Source: Rathayibacter agropyri
Lineage (GTDB): Bacteria > Actinomycetota > Actinomycetes > Actinomycetales > Microbacteriaceae
Reading direction: 5' to 3'
Length of the DNA stretch: 64,000 bases
Assembly (NCBI RefSeq): GCF_013249015.1
Contig: NZ_JABRPL010000002.1
Span: forward strand, 372,001 to 436,000
The notes under the pieces were generated by a model. That model ran no database searches. It was given only the letters and a program-made list of their open reading frames with translations, and was not told where the DNA came from. Of this stretch, positions 63,379-64,000 are shown in pieces (positions within the stretch are counted from its first letter, which is position 1; each line of letters begins with the position of its first letter). Position numbers and translations under genes: made by a program.

Positions 63379-64000
63379 CTACGAGCCGGAAATGCGGGCG
63401 GGCTCCGCAACTCCGGCCAGGACGTAGTCGATCACCGGTTCATAGAGGTGCACGGCGAGCCCATCATCGATGGGGACGACCACCTCGATCGAGCCTTGCG
63501 CCTCCGCCACGAAGACGGCCGGGTCATTGCAATCGGCCAGTGCGAGGACGGGGAGCCCCCGACGGCCGGCCGCGCCCGCCCAGCCGTGGTCGGCGATGAC
63601 CAGATCCGGGCGGATGCCGAGCTCGTCGAGGCGGTCGAGCAGCGCGTCCATCGGCTCGGGCGAGTGGGTGTGCATCAGGCTCCCACCGCGGTAGACACAG
63701 GTCACGCCGCCCGTGCACCACAGCGCCTGGTGTTCGTCGGCGAGCGGCACGCGGATGCCATCCGGCGAGGCGAAGGGCAACGCGTTGACGTCCAGCACGC
63801 GGGCGCCCGCCGCCGCCGCAACCGAGGCGAGACGGCGGTAGACGTCCATCAGTGTCGCCGGGTGGGCCGTGGCGAACAGGAGCAGCGCGCCCTGCCGCAC
63901 AGCGGAGGCAAAGCGGTCGCGGTAGCGGGCGAGGCGCTGGACGGTGAGGCGCGCGTCGATCTGGTCCTGGCCGCTCTCGAACGAGAGGTCGGTGCTGATC
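63379..64000 (-). CDS. Phosphatase-like protein, 5' end outside window
   Basis: The last 206 codons of a conserved actinobacterial protein usually annotated as a phosphatase; the first visible residues are STDLSFESGQDQID, followed by LLFATAHPATLMDVY, SLMHTHSPEP and VIADHGWAGAAGRRGLPVLALAD. An internal GTG at 63898-63900 is unlikely to be the true start because the frame continues upstream. Precise substrate unknown. Confidence 0.6.
   Translation of the reverse strand, partial: ISTDLSFESGQDQIDARLTVQRLARYRDRFASAVRQGALLLFATAHPATLMDVYRRLASVAAAAGARVLDVNALPFASPDGIRVPLADEHQALWCTGGVTCVYRGGSLMHTHSPEPMDALLDRLDELGIRPDLVIADHGWAGAAGRRGLPVLALADCNDPAVFVAEAQGSIEVVVPIDDGLAVHLYEPVIDYVLAGVAEPARISGS

Overview
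The window is high-GC (roughly 70%), densely coded chromosomal DNA from an actinobacterium, most likely Microbacteriaceae (Rathayibacter/Clavibacter/Curtobacterium-like). That placement rests on a complete-looking menaquinone pathway, an actinobacterial ResA-CcdA-ResB-CcsB cytochrome c locus, a polyphosphate glucokinase, a 32-residue bS22 ribosomal protein, a DUF222/HNH gene, and many start codons that sit 6-8 nt after a TANNNT box (apparently leaderless mRNAs). The genus is an inference. There is no phage, insertion sequence or CRISPR array.

Layout. 1-1605: the end of a Mrp Na+/H+ antiporter operon (mrpD-E-F-G). 1685-5224: GH13 alpha-glucosidase, M23 peptidase, inositol-monophosphatase-like enzyme. 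5225-8086: a small accessory patch with more AT-rich sequence than its surroundings, holding a secreted orphan protein, a second orphan and a hipBA toxin-antitoxin pair, ending against the 3' end of tRNA-Tyr (8087-8168). 8256-11696: lytic transglycosylase lipoprotein, YajQ, and a UvrA-like ATPase with a broken C-terminus. 11727-29085: FprA reductase, polyprenyl diphosphate synthase and the menaquinone genes ubiE/menG, menF, menD, menA, menE, menB and menC, interleaved with an HNH gene, Dps, an SDR and a GH15 glycosidase. 29131-31829: MFS exporter, ArsR-type regulator, nucleoside hydrolase. 32133-37063: histidine phosphatase-resA-ccdA-resB-ccsB. 37138-41956: frameshifted SDR, archaeal-type aspS behind a repeat cluster, a surface protein, a Dabb protein, a glutaredoxin-like protein and bS22. 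42071-47841: ArsR regulator, TrkH/TrkA potassium uptake, proC, an amidotransferase, tadA, upp. 47842-49729: two overlapping small ORFs (one cysteine-rich), a winged-helix regulator, two terminators and a candidate small RNA. 49730-64000: MarR regulator, photolyase, cysK-cysE, a class A penicillin-binding protein, an EamA remnant, a helical orphan, a SWIM-SNF2 helicase, a GT4 glycosyltransferase, ppgK, and a partial protein at the edge.

How it fits together. Chorismate goes through MenF, MenD, MenC, MenE, MenB and MenA, then MenG methylation, to menaquinone, with the polyprenyl synthase supplying the side chain. The quinone, the cytochrome c maturation genes and the Mrp antiporter all serve respiration and ion homeostasis. 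No MenH or MenI gene is visible here. The less ordinary material is at small scale: a cysteine-rich mini-ORF, a promoter-terminator pair with no gene between them, two copies of a palindromic repeat (one touching the cysE start), iteron-like repeats before aspS, a nested hairpin after ccsB, and a 55-bp tandem duplication over the menG start. No large undescribed system is evident.
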